DNA of 64,000 bases from Nitrospirota bacterium (GCA_030684575.1 JAUXVD010000020.1:1-64000); one strand, 5' to 3'. Shown: positions 40,614-50,638, counted from the first letter of the stretch. Numbers and translations are program-made. Notes: a model not told the origin generated them from the letters alone.

Positions 40614-43310
40614 TTATGCTTTTTCGATCGTCACGCCGATACGCTTAAACGAAGGAACTCCGGTGGTCGGATCGACCTGGACCGACATCAGATCTTTGAC
40701 CGGAGGCTCGTTGAAATGCTCCGGAAAGAAACAGGTCTGCGGGGCGACGGACTGATCCGGCTGCACCGCCACTTGCAGTGAACCACGATCCGACGTCAGG
40801 CGCACCGTACCCCCTTCATTCACCGCAAGCCGTTTCATGTCTTCCGGATTCATTCTGAGCCGGCCGGTATTCGGAGCGATCTTGATGAGCCCGGGAGCTT
40901 CCGTAGACATTTTCCCGGAATGATACAGGATCTGTCCCATCAACAGCCCATAGGGTCGCTGGGCCTTGGCGTCCGACGGAGCCGGGGCTCGATAACGCGC
41001 GGCCACTTCAACGGCATACCCGTTCGACAGATAGCGATCCACCGTCGGGACGAGCTTCCGAGGCTGTCCGAGGTTGTAGTACCCGGGCAACAACTTCATG
41101 ATCTCGGCTTGAATGTCGTTCGACGATTCATATTCCCATTGACAGCCCAGCGCATTGGCCAATGCCGTCATGATGTGCCAGTCCGGCAAACTTTCCCCGA
41201 CCGGATCCAGCGCCTCCCGAACGCGCAGAACACGGCCTTCCAGGTTGGTAAAGGTGCCGTCTTTTTCCGCAGAGGTACAAGCCGGCAACACCGCATGAGC
41301 CATGCGCGCAGTCTCGGTCAGGAAGGGATCCTGGACGACGAGTAACTCCAGCCGATCCAACGCCGCACGAACCTCCATCGATGCCGGCAACGTGGCGAGC
41401 GGGTTTTCTCCGATCAGATACAGCGCACGGATCTGGCCACTCTTGCAGCGATTGAGAATCTCGACGAGGTTCGCGCCGGATCCGGCTGCCGGGAGCGTGA
41501 CGTCCCAGGCCTTCGCAAAACGGTCGCGAGCGACCTGATCGCTGAAGGAGGCTTGACCGGGAAGGAATTCAGGGGCGACGCCCATATCGACGGCACCCTG
41601 CTCGTTCGGCTCCTCCGTCACCGTATTCACGCCACAGCCAGGTTGGCCTAACCTACCGGTGACCCAGGCGAGATCCATCAGTTTCAAGACATTCTGATAT
41701 CCGTCGGGCTGCCGGACGATGCCCTCGGCACAGAGAATGATGGAGCGTGGCGCTTCGGCGAAGATCGCCGCAGTGGTTTTCAAGGCTTCAACCGACATGC
41801 CCGTCCGCGCCGCCACCTGCTCCAATGACACGTGGGCCACCGCGGCCTTCAGGGCCTCAAACGCCTTCGGATGCTTCCCGGTCGTGTCCTCATCGATCAA
41901 CCCCAGTTCCAGCGTGGCCTTCACGAGTCCGTCGATCACGAGCCCTTCCGTTCCGGGGCTGATGAGATAGGGATGAGATGCCAGCTTGGCCATATTCGTG
42001 ACGGCGGAATCGATGACGACCACCTGCGCCTGATAAACACGAATCGCTTCCTTGATCCGTACGGCTGTGAGCGGGTTGGTCTCCGTAAGGTTCGAGCCGA
42101 TGAGTAGGATGGCTTTGGCCTTCGTCAAATCTTCCCAGTCGTTCGGGCTCCGCCCTATCCCCAAGGCATGCCGGGAGGCATGCACGAAGTTGAGGTGGCC
42201 ATAGCGCGCACTGCTGTCGAACTGGTTGGTCCGGAACCCGGTTCGCATGAGCTTCTGGAAGAGATACAGCTCCTCGTTGGTGCAACGGGCGGTAATCAAA
42301 CCGGCAATCGCGTCGGGTCCATGCTTGAGACGGATTTCAGAGAACTGCTCCACCACCTGATGCATGGCTTCGAGCCAAGGAACTTCGACGAGCTGATTGC
42401 CTTTGCGAAGGAGCGGTTGCTTGAGGCGTGCGGCACTATCGATGTACTCGAACCCGAAGCGCCCGCGCACGCATAGGCCGCCGTGCCCCTTGGCCGTATC
42501 AGCCCGGTCACCCCATTTGTTCTTCCAGGATAGCGGCGAGGTCACACGAACGACTTCAGCATCCTTGGTCTCAAGGTGCATCTGACAACCGTCCCCACAG
42601 TAGTTACAGGTCGTGGTGGTTTTCTTCATCTGCCACGGCTTGTACAAATACTTGGAAAACTTATTCGTAATGGCACCGACCGGACAGACGGCGAGGCAGT
42701 CTCCGCAGAACTCGCAGGAGAGCGCGAGGTCTCCCTTCGGCACGACTTGATTGAAGCCGCCCTTCTTCATGAACTGCAACGCATCGATCATCAAGACGTC
42801 CTTACAGACGTTGATACATTCTGCACAGGCGATGCAGCGGTTCATATTGAAGTCGAGCACCGGGCTGCGGGTATCTTCCGGAATAAATTTCTGTTTGGCG
42901 TTGGCCAAGTTCGTGACCCCGTGCTGGAAGGCCATATCTTGCAGTTCGCAATGGCCGTCGGCATCACAGACCGGACAGTCGAGAGGATGAACCGAGAGGT
43001 GTTTCTCCACCGCTTTCTTCCTGGCCTGGAAGAGATCGTCGCCCTCGGTTCTGATCACCATGCCGGCGGCGGCTTTGGCGGTGCAGGAACGGACCGGCGC
43101 TTTCTTGCCTTCCTGCATGACCAAACACATGCCGCAGGAGCCGAAGGGATCGAAGGTATAGTGGTAACACATGGCCGGAATGATCTTGCCCGTGCTCGAG
43201 ATCACGTCGTAGAGCGAGACTCCGTCCTTCGCAGTCACGGTCTTCCCGTCGATCGACAGCTCGATCGCGACGGCCTCTACCTCTGGATTGGTTGCTGGCT
43301 TCAAGCCCAT
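40614..43310 (-). CDS. nuoG: NADH-quinone oxidoreductase subunit G, FDH-like
   Basis: The 898-residue product has [2Fe-2S] ligands (CYHY, CGMC and RSC), the HxxxCxxCxxxxxC motif for N5 (HPLDCPVCDADGHC), two complete ferredoxin motifs (CIACAECINVC and CEFCGDCLAVC) and the molybdopterin-type domain with its own [4Fe-4S] site (CNYCGDGC...LCVRGRF). Two full ferredoxin motifs and the FDH-like Mo domain differ from E. coli NuoG. Without nuoE/F in the cluster, electrons may enter or leave through this subunit, for example to ferredoxin; that is inference. Confidence 0.92.
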   Translation of the reverse strand: MGLKPATNPEVEAVAIELSIDGKTVTAKDGVSLYDVISSTGKIIPAMCYHYTFDPFGSCGMCLVMQEGKKAPVRSCTAKAAAGMVIRTEGDDLFQARKKAVEKHLSVHPLDCPVCDADGHCELQDMAFQHGVTNLANAKQKFIPEDTRSPVLDFNMNRCIACAECINVCKDVLMIDALQFMKKGGFNQVVPKGDLALSCEFCGDCLAVCPVGAITNKFSKYLYKPWQMKKTTTTCNYCGDGCQMHLETKDAEVVRVTSPLSWKNKWGDRADTAKGHGGLCVRGRFGFEYIDSAARLKQPLLRKGNQLVEVPWLEAMHQVVEQFSEIRLKHGPDAIAGLITARCTNEELYLFQKLMRTGFRTNQFDSSARYGHLNFVHASRHALGIGRSPNDWEDLTKAKAILLIGSNLTETNPLTAVRIKEAIRVYQAQVVVIDSAVTNMAKLASHPYLISPGTEGLVIDGLVKATLELGLIDEDTTGKHPKAFEALKAAVAHVSLEQVAARTGMSVEALKTTAAIFAEAPRSIILCAEGIVRQPDGYQNVLKLMDLAWVTGRLGQPGCGVNTVTEEPNEQGAVDMGVAPEFLPGQASFSDQVARDRFAKAWDVTLPAAGSGANLVEILNRCKSGQIRALYLIGENPLATLPASMEVRAALDRLELLVVQDPFLTETARMAHAVLPACTSAEKDGTFTNLEGRVLRVREALDPVGESLPDWHIMTALANALGCQWEYESSNDIQAEIMKLLPGYYNLGQPRKLVPTVDRYLSNGYAVEVAARYRAPAPSDAKAQRPYGLLMGQILYHSGKMSTEAPGLIKIAPNTGRLRMNPEDMKRLAVNEGGTVRLTSDRGSLQVAVQPDQSVAPQTCFFPEHFNEPPVKDLMSVQVDPTTGVPSFKRIGVTIEKA

Positions 43311-43383
43311 AAACGTTCCCCAGTACTAAGGCCTGAGCGCTGAGCTCTCAGATGGCTCTCTGCCTGTTTACGCTCAGTGCGTC

Positions 43384-44628
43384 TCATCGGTCGCACTCAC
43401 CCATCACAATATCATAGCTCCCGAAGAGGGTGATCGCATCGGCGATCATATAACCTCTGGACATATAATCGAATGCGCCCATGTGAATAAACGACGGGGC
43501 GCGAATCTTCAAGCGGTAGGGTTTTCCGCCGCCCGTGCTGACGATATAGAATCCCAACTCGCCCTTATGCGCTTCGGTGCCGCAGTAAATCTCTCCCACA
43601 GGGGCGTCGAAACCCTGCGAGAAGAGCTTGAATTGCTGGATCATAGATTCCAGGTTCGTGAAGACTCGCTGTTTCGGCGGCAACGTGACGCTGGGCACAT
43701 CGGCCATAATGGGACCGTCCTGCATTTGCTCCAGACATTGCCGAATGATCTTCACACTTTCATAGAGTTCTTGGACACGAATCCAGTATCGATCGTAGGT
43801 GTCGCCGTTCTTACCGAGCGGCACACTGAACTCACACTTCGGGTACGCCGAATAGGGCTCGGCCTTACGAAGGTCGTAGTCGACGCCCGAGGCGCGGAGC
43901 GTCGGCCCGCTGAGGCCGAAGCTGACGGCATCTTCCGCCGAAATAACCGCCACACCTTTCGTCCGCGCGACCCAAATCCGATTCGTCTCCAGGAAAATCA
44001 CGTACTCATCGATTTTTGGCGGAAAATAATCCAGGAACTGCTTCAGCTTATCGAGCAGCGAGGCGGTCAAATCCCGCTCGACACCGCCGATGCGGTACCA
44101 GCTGGTCGTCAGCCGCGCGCCACAGAGTTCGTCGAACCAATCCAGCAGAATTTCCCGATCCCGAAAACAATAGAAAAAGACGGTCATCGCCCCGATGTCG
44201 AGCGCCTGCGTACCGAGCCAGAACTGATGACCGATGATACGCTGAACCTCCGCCACGATCGTGCGCAGATATTCTGCGCGATCCGGCACGGTGATGTTCA
44301 TGAGTTTTTCGACCGCGCGGCAGTAGGCGAAATTGTTGTACATCGCGCAGACGTAATCGAGCCGGTCGGTGTGGGGAATAAATTGGTGATAGGTGCCGTC
44401 TTCCGCGAGTTTTTCCACTCCGCGATGCAGAAATCCCAACACCGGAGTCGACTTCACGAGGCGTTCGCCCTCCAACTCAAGGATCACTTTCAGCACTCCA
44501 TGGGTCGCGGGGTGCTGGGGACCCATGTTGAGCAGGAGTTCCTCCGTGCGCAAGGTCGGGAGGGTCTCGCTCTCCGGATGGGCCGGATCGACCTTATAAA
44601 CGGTTGTGCGTTGATCTTCAAAGGCCAT
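43384..44628 (-). CDS. nuoD: NADH-quinone oxidoreductase subunit D
   Basis: The 414-residue quinone-site subunit has GPQHPATHGVLKVILELEGE, LGFLHRGVEKL and the C-terminal AFDYMSRGYMIADAITLFGSYDIVMGECDR. It is separate from NuoC (no CD fusion). It follows nuoC by eight bases; about 70 bases separate it from nuoG. Confidence 0.96.
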   Translation of the reverse strand: MAFEDQRTTVYKVDPAHPESETLPTLRTEELLLNMGPQHPATHGVLKVILELEGERLVKSTPVLGFLHRGVEKLAEDGTYHQFIPHTDRLDYVCAMYNNFAYCRAVEKLMNITVPDRAEYLRTIVAEVQRIIGHQFWLGTQALDIGAMTVFFYCFRDREILLDWFDELCGARLTTSWYRIGGVERDLTASLLDKLKQFLDYFPPKIDEYVIFLETNRIWVARTKGVAVISAEDAVSFGLSGPTLRASGVDYDLRKAEPYSAYPKCEFSVPLGKNGDTYDRYWIRVQELYESVKIIRQCLEQMQDGPIMADVPSVTLPPKQRVFTNLESMIQQFKLFSQGFDAPVGEIYCGTEAHKGELGFYIVSTGGGKPYRLKIRAPSFIHMGAFDYMSRGYMIADAITLFGSYDIVMGECDR

Positions 44629-44636
44629 CGTCTGTC

Positions 44637-45140
44637 CTACCGGGCCGTTTCATCCAAGAACTCAAACGTGTCACGCCAGCCCTTGCCACGAAGCGGAAAA
44701 TCTTTTCGTAGCGGATACCCTTCGGTGTAATCGTCGGGCATGAGGATCCGGCGGAGATCCGGGTGATGCCGGAAGCGAATGCCCATCATGTCATAGACTT
44801 CACGCTCCATGAAGTCTGCACCTTTCCAGAGATCCGTCAGAGAATCCACAATGCAATCCGATTCAGGCACTCGAGTTTTGAGCCGGATGCGCTGACGTTT
44901 TTTAATCGAGTAGAACTCGTACACGACCTCAAATCGCTCTTCGTCATCAGGCCAATCGACTGAACTCACGTGCACGATGTAATCGAAGTCCATGGCCGGA
45001 TCGTCGTGAAGATATTGTGCGACCTCATGAAGGCGGTCCCGCGTCACGGTCACCGCGAGATCGCCGCGCCACTCCACGACTTTCACCAGGCCGATCGGGA
45101 AGGTATCCTGGATTTGGCTGGCCAATTGCTGCAATGACAT
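44637..45140 (-). CDS. nuoC: NADH-quinone oxidoreductase subunit C
   Basis: The 167-residue 30-kDa subunit has the signature KGADFMEREVYDMMGIRFRHHPDLRRILMPDDYTEGYPLRKDFP split over its C-terminal half. It follows nuoB by seven bases. Confidence 0.95.
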   Translation of the reverse strand: MSLQQLASQIQDTFPIGLVKVVEWRGDLAVTVTRDRLHEVAQYLHDDPAMDFDYIVHVSSVDWPDDEERFEVVYEFYSIKKRQRIRLKTRVPESDCIVDSLTDLWKGADFMEREVYDMMGIRFRHHPDLRRILMPDDYTEGYPLRKDFPLRGKGWRDTFEFLDETAR

Positions 45141-45147
45141 GGGGGAC

Positions 45148-45681
45148 CTAAATCTTAATTTTAAAGCCGGGCTTAACCTGGTCCGGCTGCGTCAGAAACA
45201 CACGTTTGAGCATGATCCGTTCTTGCAACTTGAGAATGCCGTCAAACAGCGCCTCAGGGGTTGGAGGACAACCCGGCACATAGATATCCACCGGCACAAA
45301 GCGATCGACGCCCTGAACGACGCTATAACTGTCGTAAATATTTCCTGACGTGGCGCAGGATCCCATCGCAATGACATATTTCGGTTCTGGCATCTGGTCG
45401 TAAATTTTCCGGATCACCGGCGCCATCCGGCGACAGACGGTGCCAGCGACAATCATGAGATCCGACTGCCGTGGTGAGGCCCGGAAGACGCCGGCCCCAT
45501 AACGATCCATATCGTAGCGTGACGACACCGCCGCGATCATTTCGATCGCGCAGCAGGCCAGACCGAACGTCATAGGCCAGAGCGAACCTTTGCGAGCCCA
45601 ATTCACCGCTTTTTCGACCGTTGTGGTCACGATGTCTGGGGTGCCGTCCTTATCGTGACGACCGATTTGAATTAGTCCCAT
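45148..45681 (-). CDS. nuoB: NADH-quinone oxidoreductase subunit B (cluster N2)
   Basis: The 177-residue subunit has the four N2 ligands: GLACCAIEM (adjacent pair), GTVC, and GSCA with PGCPP. It overlaps nuoA by ten bases. Confidence 0.96.
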   Translation of the reverse strand: MGLIQIGRHDKDGTPDIVTTTVEKAVNWARKGSLWPMTFGLACCAIEMIAAVSSRYDMDRYGAGVFRASPRQSDLMIVAGTVCRRMAPVIRKIYDQMPEPKYVIAMGSCATSGNIYDSYSVVQGVDRFVPVDIYVPGCPPTPEALFDGILKLQERIMLKRVFLTQPDQVKPGFKIKI

Positions 45682-46055
45682 TCCAGGGCTCCCTTACGCC
45701 AGGCATAGACATAGGCCACCAAGAACAACCCGATGAAGACCAGCATTTCAATCAACCCGATCAACCCTATTTTGGTGAAGACCACCGCCCATGGGTAGAG
45801 AAAGATGACTTCAATATCGAAAATCACAAAGAGCATCGCGAAGATGTAGTACCGAACGGGAAACGGCATCCGAGCATCGGAAAACGGCTCCGATCCGCAC
45901 TCATAGGTAGAGAGCTTCTCAGATTCTGGATACTTCGGTTGGACGAGATAACTGAGGATCAGCGTCACCACGCCAAACGCCAGCGCCACGAAAGTGAACA
46001 GCAGAATCGGGAAGTATCGGGTCAGGTACTCAAGAAGCAACTCAAAACCGCTCAT
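45672..46055 (-). CDS. nuoA: NADH-quinone oxidoreductase subunit A
   Basis: The 127-residue subunit has three membrane helices and the conserved loop YECGSEPF...[10 protein letters not shown] followed by [12 protein letters not shown]. It is the first gene of the cluster; its promoter must lie in 46056-46290. Confidence 0.95.
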   Translation of the reverse strand: MSGFELLLEYLTRYFPILLFTFVALAFGVVTLILSYLVQPKYPESEKLSTYECGSEPFSDARMPFPVRYYIFAMLFVIFDIEVIFLYPWAVVFTKIGLIGLIEMLVFIGLFLVAYVYAWRKGALEWD

Positions 46056-46293
46056 AGGGCTGACCTTTCAACACCTTGAGATACAAAAGAGAGCGGGATC
46101 TTAGACCCTGGATTGCAGTGATAGCAAGCGTCCAAAGGACCTACGGTTTCGTCCCGAAAGTCCTAGGCTCTATTATGTGGATACTTATTCTGTTGCTGAC
46201 TCAATAATGAACCAAGGGGAACGGCTGGATAGGCTATGACCAACCAACGACTCCACCAAACTCACGAGCTTTTGTCAGGCTGAAGTTGCTGAT

Positions 46294-46503
46294 CTATGAG
46301 GAATTCTTCGCTTTATTGGGCGGGGTAGGTGCCATGTGATCAGATGGCATACGTAAGTGCGATGGTGGCACCTGATCGACGTAATCCCATTCTGGCTCCA
46401 GAGCCGAGAAAGCCTTGGCTTTCTTGCGTCGATGAATCTGGGTTTCGATAGGGGAACGACCGTGAGGTCGGGCTTTGTGGGCAGGCGGCAGTTCAGGCGC
46501 CAT
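46294..46503 (-). CDS. Small proline-rich hypothetical protein
   Basis: ATG 46503 has AGGGGGA about eight bases upstream. The 69-residue product is rich in proline, basic residues and histidine and has no domain or membrane segment. It could be a small cytoplasmic protein or spurious; the ribosome site favours a gene. The flanking 46056-46293 holds no further gene. Confidence 0.45.
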   Translation of the reverse strand: MAPELPPAHKARPHGRSPIETQIHRRKKAKAFSALEPEWDYVDQVPPSHLRMPSDHMAPTPPNKAKNSS

Positions 46504-46593
46504 CGAATATTCCCCCTGTATGAAAGCTCTACTGACAGATCACCTTAACATCGAGTGAATTGGCGGGTCAACGAGGGCAAGACCTCAATATTC

Positions 46594-46621
46594 TTGACAA
46601 TACAGGACTATTTGCTATGGT
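46594..46621 (+). promoter_or_regulatory. Predicted sigma-70 promoter of the OmpA-family gene
   Basis: TTGACA (46594-46599) and TATGGT (46616-46621) are separated by 16 bases, about 40 bases before the start codon. Only the -35 box is perfect. Confidence 0.45.
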
Positions 46622-46660
46622 TCTGACAGCACTACTTGCCTTACACGAAGGACAACCACC

Positions 46661-48190
46661 ATGACTCACTATTCAACAAAATGTGCCGTGTCTCTCATGG
46701 TTTTGACCCTGGCCACGCCACTCCCTCCTTTGGCCTGGGCAACTGACGATTTGAGTTCAGTCCAATTCGGAGAGCAGGCCTTAGCCTATTCTTCTGGATC
46801 CATTCAGCGATCGACCCCCCAAGATGGATTCGTGAACGTGATCACCGGCGACAATCAGACCACCGGAGACCACATGATCTTGGGTAGCCGGGATGTCCTC
46901 TACCTCCGGCTAAAAAATCCAGGAGATGTCGTACCTGGGGATCTTTTCACAATCTATCGACGAGTATACAAAGTCTTCCATCCCATCACTGGGCAATACT
47001 TGGGCTATTTGGTCAATCGGCTTGCCGTGGTTCAGGTGAGCCAGATTGATAAGACACTGACCACCGTCAAGGTCCTTCGCGCCTACGCTGCTGTGTCGCC
47101 TGGCGACCCCGTGATGAAGTTTGTGCTTCCGACCGAGGAGGGAGCGACCACTGATCAGCCTTCCGACGGTGATGTGGAGGGACGAATTGTAGAGTTCCAG
47201 TCCAACATGGGCCTCATGAACATGGTGGCGCAAAGAAATGTCGTCTATCTGGATCGAGGACGGGAAGACGGGGTCAGAGCCGGGGATCGCATGGACATCG
47301 TGCGGTCAGGAGGAAACCTTCCTCCACGGGTCGTGGGTGAATTAAAAATCCTCTCCATGGAGGACCGAACCTCCACGGCGTTGATCACGAAGTCGATTGC
47401 TCGTGTTCTCAAGGGCGATCGTTTCCGCGTGAAAGTTCGCGCGCCTGAAATCATGCCAATCTCTCGATCGTCCCAACAGTCTCTGGGTATTTCCCCCGTT
47501 GTCGCTCCTTCTCCAAGCAGGTTTCAAGTCCAGAATGCTGCCAAAGAAACCAGAATCAGCCTTGGCGATCTCATGAAGCAACTTCGGTTTGAATCGGGCG
47601 AAGCCACGATCAAGGCCGAAGGTTACCAGGTACTCGATGAGCTGATTGCGTATCTTAAAACCACTGCTGGCGATCGGCAGATTCGCATCGAGGGCCATGC
47701 GGATAACCGGGAAATCGGCCCCTCGCTCAAGTCGCTGTACCGGACGAATTGGGACCTGTCGAAAGCTCGGGCCGGAATCGTCCTTCGTTACTTGACCGAA
47801 AAGGGTGCCATCGATTCGGCGAAACTGTCGTCGGTTGGCTATGGGGATACCAAGCCCTTGGCCAGCAATGCCACAGAGCCGGGCAGGCAGAGAAACCGCC
47901 GTGTGGACATCGTGCTCTATTCACCTGATTCAGTGAAGGACCCGTCTGCAGCATCGACGAAGCCCGTCGAAACTGGTGAGAACGGCTACAATATGTCCCG
48001 CCTCAGTTCAGCGGAGGACGGGACTCCGATCTCTCCAATGGATTCTGCGATTCCAGCGGCTTCAACAGATCCGTCTCTGGCAACCCCCTCATCTGTCCCT
48101 ACAGATCCTGCAATGGAAACCATTCCAGCATCGACTGACCAGGGCAAGCCAGATCAGACCCCTGCTGCTCCGGCCACGCCATTACAATAG
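46661..48190 (+). CDS. Exported OmpA-family peptidoglycan-binding protein
   Basis: The 509-residue product has a signal peptide (to about 28), a beta-rich region with two repeated segments (about 70-155 and 175-270: YLRLKNPGDVVPGDLFTIYR versus YLDRGREDGVRAGDRMDIVR), an OmpA C-terminal domain (about 305-425: IEGHADNREIG, NWDLSKARAGIVLRYL, GYGDTKPLASN, RRVDIVL) and a Ser/Pro/Thr-rich tail of about 85 residues. It probably links outer envelope and wall. It is a single-gene unit between a promoter and a strong hairpin. Confidence 0.85.
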   Translation: MTHYSTKCAVSLMVLTLATPLPPLAWATDDLSSVQFGEQALAYSSGSIQRSTPQDGFVNVITGDNQTTGDHMILGSRDVLYLRLKNPGDVVPGDLFTIYRRVYKVFHPITGQYLGYLVNRLAVVQVSQIDKTLTTVKVLRAYAAVSPGDPVMKFVLPTEEGATTDQPSDGDVEGRIVEFQSNMGLMNMVAQRNVVYLDRGREDGVRAGDRMDIVRSGGNLPPRVVGELKILSMEDRTSTALITKSIARVLKGDRFRVKVRAPEIMPISRSSQQSLGISPVVAPSPSRFQVQNAAKETRISLGDLMKQLRFESGEATIKAEGYQVLDELIAYLKTTAGDRQIRIEGHADNREIGPSLKSLYRTNWDLSKARAGIVLRYLTEKGAIDSAKLSSVGYGDTKPLASNATEPGRQRNRRVDIVLYSPDSVKDPSAASTKPVETGENGYNMSRLSSAEDGTPISPMDSAIPAASTDPSLATPSSVPTDPAMETIPASTDQGKPDQTPAAPATPLQ

Positions 48191-48205
48191 GCTCCCAGAA
48201 GGATG

Positions 48206-48239
48206 GGGGAGGGTTGACGTTGAATCGTCAACCCTCCCC
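48206..48239 (+). terminator. Strong hairpin after the OmpA-family gene
   Basis: GGGGAGGGTTGACG and its exact complement CGTCAACCCTCCCC form a 14-bp stem with a six-base loop, 15 bases after the stop. There is no T-run, so termination may need Rho or the hairpin may protect the 3' end. Confidence 0.65.
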
Positions 48240-48313
48240 TGCATCCCCTTCCACATCCACACCGTGCCGTCTCTCTCGTTGTTCCCACTTTTCCACTGCT
48301 GCTACAATGCCGC

Positions 48314-50638
48314 ATGATTTCGATGCAGGTGCCCCTTCCACCCATAAAGCCTGAGGCCCTTTTCGCAGATGTTATTGTGCCTCGGCATCTGGCAGGTCCG
48401 TTCACCTACCGCGTGCCATTATCACTCCGTCCCTCTTTGCGCGTGGGGCACCTCGTACTTGTACCCTTCGGACGATCGATGCTCCAAGGAGCGGTGATCG
48501 CCCTCTTCCCTGTTCTGCCCTATAGTCTCGACCCGGCACGCCTCAAGGACATTCACTCATTGCTCCCGGCGGGAGCCGCAGCAGATGTGTCCTCGAACCT
48601 GTTTGAACTCTCGCGGAAGATAGCCGAACAATATGTCGCGCCATGGGGACAATGCCTCAGGCTGGTGCTGCCACCAGCACCCAAACCCCAAGCGCAGATC
48701 AGCTACTACGAACTGACAGAGCGAGGGAGGGCTGCTCATGCGGCCCGCGAACCCTGTTCGGCAAAAGCGCGGGCATTACTCACGAAGTTGGGGAAACAAT
48801 CGATCGCACTGCGTCGGCCATCCCGCAGTCCTGTCACAGCTGATCTCTTAGAAGATTTCACGGCTCGCGGATGGGTGGTGGAGAGTCAAGACTTGCCAGC
48901 TGCTACGGCGTCACCTCCCTCTCAGCTTTCCCTTCAGGCCGGACAAACCTCTTTCACCATCACCAGCCCACTGTTCCCTGATCCGGCCACAGCTTGGGCC
49001 GCACCGTTGTTCCAAGCGCTGAACCGCCAAGAAACTTCTCGGGTTCTGGTCCAGGCTCCCTGGGCCGATCGATTAAGCTTACTGCAGCAATCCATTCGTC
49101 TCGTGCTCGACCGTGGGCAAACGGCCCTCATCCTCGTAGGCGAAGCAGAACGGGCCCAATGGATTGCACGCTTGATTCGTGATGACGGGAATGGCATCTC
49201 CCCGGTCTGTGTCCATGGCGGTCTTTCAGGCCAAACCAAAGCTGCGCTGTGGGATCAGATTCAGCGGAAGGTCGCTCGAGTCATCGTGGGAACCCGTTCA
49301 GCCATCTTTCTCCCAATGACCACCATCGGAGCGATCTGGGTCGAGGAAGAAGAGGATGCGGCATTTAAAGAGGAACAGGAGCCACATTACCATGCACGGG
49401 ACGTGGCCTGGCTGAGAGCACAGACTGAGCAGACCTTGCTGGTCCTGAGCTCTTCCCATCCCAGCCTTGAGACCAGAGCAGCAGTAGAACAACGCGGCGG
49501 CGTAATTTGCAAATTTCTACCACCGGATGCAAGACCGAACATACGGATCGTTGATTTACGCGATCACGGCTACGGCACAGTGCTGAGCCAGCCGCTCATT
49601 CGAGCGATCGAGCAGACGATCGGTCGCAAAGCCGGCGTCCTGCTGTTTCTGAACCGGAAGGGTTATGCCGGTGCGCTCGTCTGTCGTGACTGCGGCCAGG
49701 TCCCCCGCTGTCCTGCCTGTCGTGTCGCGCTGATGTATTCCCGGCAGGCGGGCCGACTGCACTGCTCCTACTGCGGAACCGTGGCACCCATCCCCGAGAC
49801 CTGCGGCACCTGCTCCGGCCCTCGCATGCAGTCGATCGGAGAGGGGACGGAACGGGTGGAAGAGGATGCGAAGCGACTGTTTCCCCGGTCAACCGTGCTT
49901 CGGCTCGATGGAGATACCATGAAAAGGCCGGCACAAGCCGAGGCCCTCTGGCGGAGGGTCGAACAGGGAGAATGGAATATTATCGTCGGAACACAATTGC
50001 TGCTAAGGCATAGACCTCTCACAACCATGGGCCTCGTGGGGATTGTACAGGCAGATGCCGGCCTCAATGTACCGGATTTTCGATCCGCCGAACGGACCTA
50101 TCACACGCTCCTCGACGCGGTCAGCCTCGCCGCCTCAGCAGAGGCCGGTGGCCAAGTTTTCATACAAACCTCTCTCGCCTCTCATCATGCGATTCAGGCT
50201 GTGGTCCAGAACGACGAATCCGTTTTTGTCTCGGAAGAGCTCTCCCAGCGGATGGCCTTGGGATATCCACCGGCGGTCTATCTCATTGCCCTCCTCGTAT
50301 CTGGGACCGACGAGAACATGGTGCGTAACGCGGCCACAACATGGGTGGCCCGACTTATCGCCTGCGCGTCGCCCTCCGTGGTTGGACAAAGCGCCACGGC
50401 CAAAACCCATTCAACGGCTCAACCGATTGGCCGTCCAGACCGTCTCACAGTGCTGGGGCCGGTTCCATCTGCGGTGGCGAAACTCCGGGGACGGTATCGA
50501 TGGCAGATACTTGTGAAGTCGCTGGAACGGGACGTGGGACTCGACGCGGTACGGACCACGGTGAAGGAACTGGAGCGGACGTATCAGCGCCGGGGGATCA
50601 AGTTCGACGTCGACGTCGATCCGATCGAGATGCGCTAG
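48314..50638 (+). CDS. priA: PriA homologue with degenerate helicase motifs
   Basis: The 774-residue product keeps the PriA plan: the N-terminal 3'BD (VIVPRHLAGPFTYRVP), winged helix, two RecA-like lobes, the zinc module with eight cysteines (457, 460, 466, 469, 484, 487, 497, 500) and a C-terminal domain. The ATPase motifs are gone. Walker A (GxxGSGKT) reads VLVQAPWADRLSLL (about 244-257), DEEH reads EEEED (344-348), GSATP reads SSSHPS, and QVAGRAGR reads DAVSLAASAEAGG (about 601-613). It is therefore probably not a helicase but may still recognise stalled forks and recruit the replisome; actinobacterial PriA shows a similar loss. Confidence 0.85.
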   Translation: MISMQVPLPPIKPEALFADVIVPRHLAGPFTYRVPLSLRPSLRVGHLVLVPFGRSMLQGAVIALFPVLPYSLDPARLKDIHSLLPAGAAADVSSNLFELSRKIAEQYVAPWGQCLRLVLPPAPKPQAQISYYELTERGRAAHAAREPCSAKARALLTKLGKQSIALRRPSRSPVTADLLEDFTARGWVVESQDLPAATASPPSQLSLQAGQTSFTITSPLFPDPATAWAAPLFQALNRQETSRVLVQAPWADRLSLLQQSIRLVLDRGQTALILVGEAERAQWIARLIRDDGNGISPVCVHGGLSGQTKAALWDQIQRKVARVIVGTRSAIFLPMTTIGAIWVEEEEDAAFKEEQEPHYHARDVAWLRAQTEQTLLVLSSSHPSLETRAAVEQRGGVICKFLPPDARPNIRIVDLRDHGYGTVLSQPLIRAIEQTIGRKAGVLLFLNRKGYAGALVCRDCGQVPRCPACRVALMYSRQAGRLHCSYCGTVAPIPETCGTCSGPRMQSIGEGTERVEEDAKRLFPRSTVLRLDGDTMKRPAQAEALWRRVEQGEWNIIVGTQLLLRHRPLTTMGLVGIVQADAGLNVPDFRSAERTYHTLLDAVSLAASAEAGGQVFIQTSLASHHAIQAVVQNDESVFVSEELSQRMALGYPPAVYLIALLVSGTDENMVRNAATTWVARLIACASPSVVGQSATAKTHSTAQPIGRPDRLTVLGPVPSAVAKLRGRYRWQILVKSLERDVGLDAVRTTVKELERTYQRRGIKFDVDVDPIEMR

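Noticed and set aside
43483-44730. 415-codon plus-strand frame opposite nuoD
   Set aside because: nuoD is unmistakable on the minus strand; the opposite frame shows no fold and crosses into nuoC.
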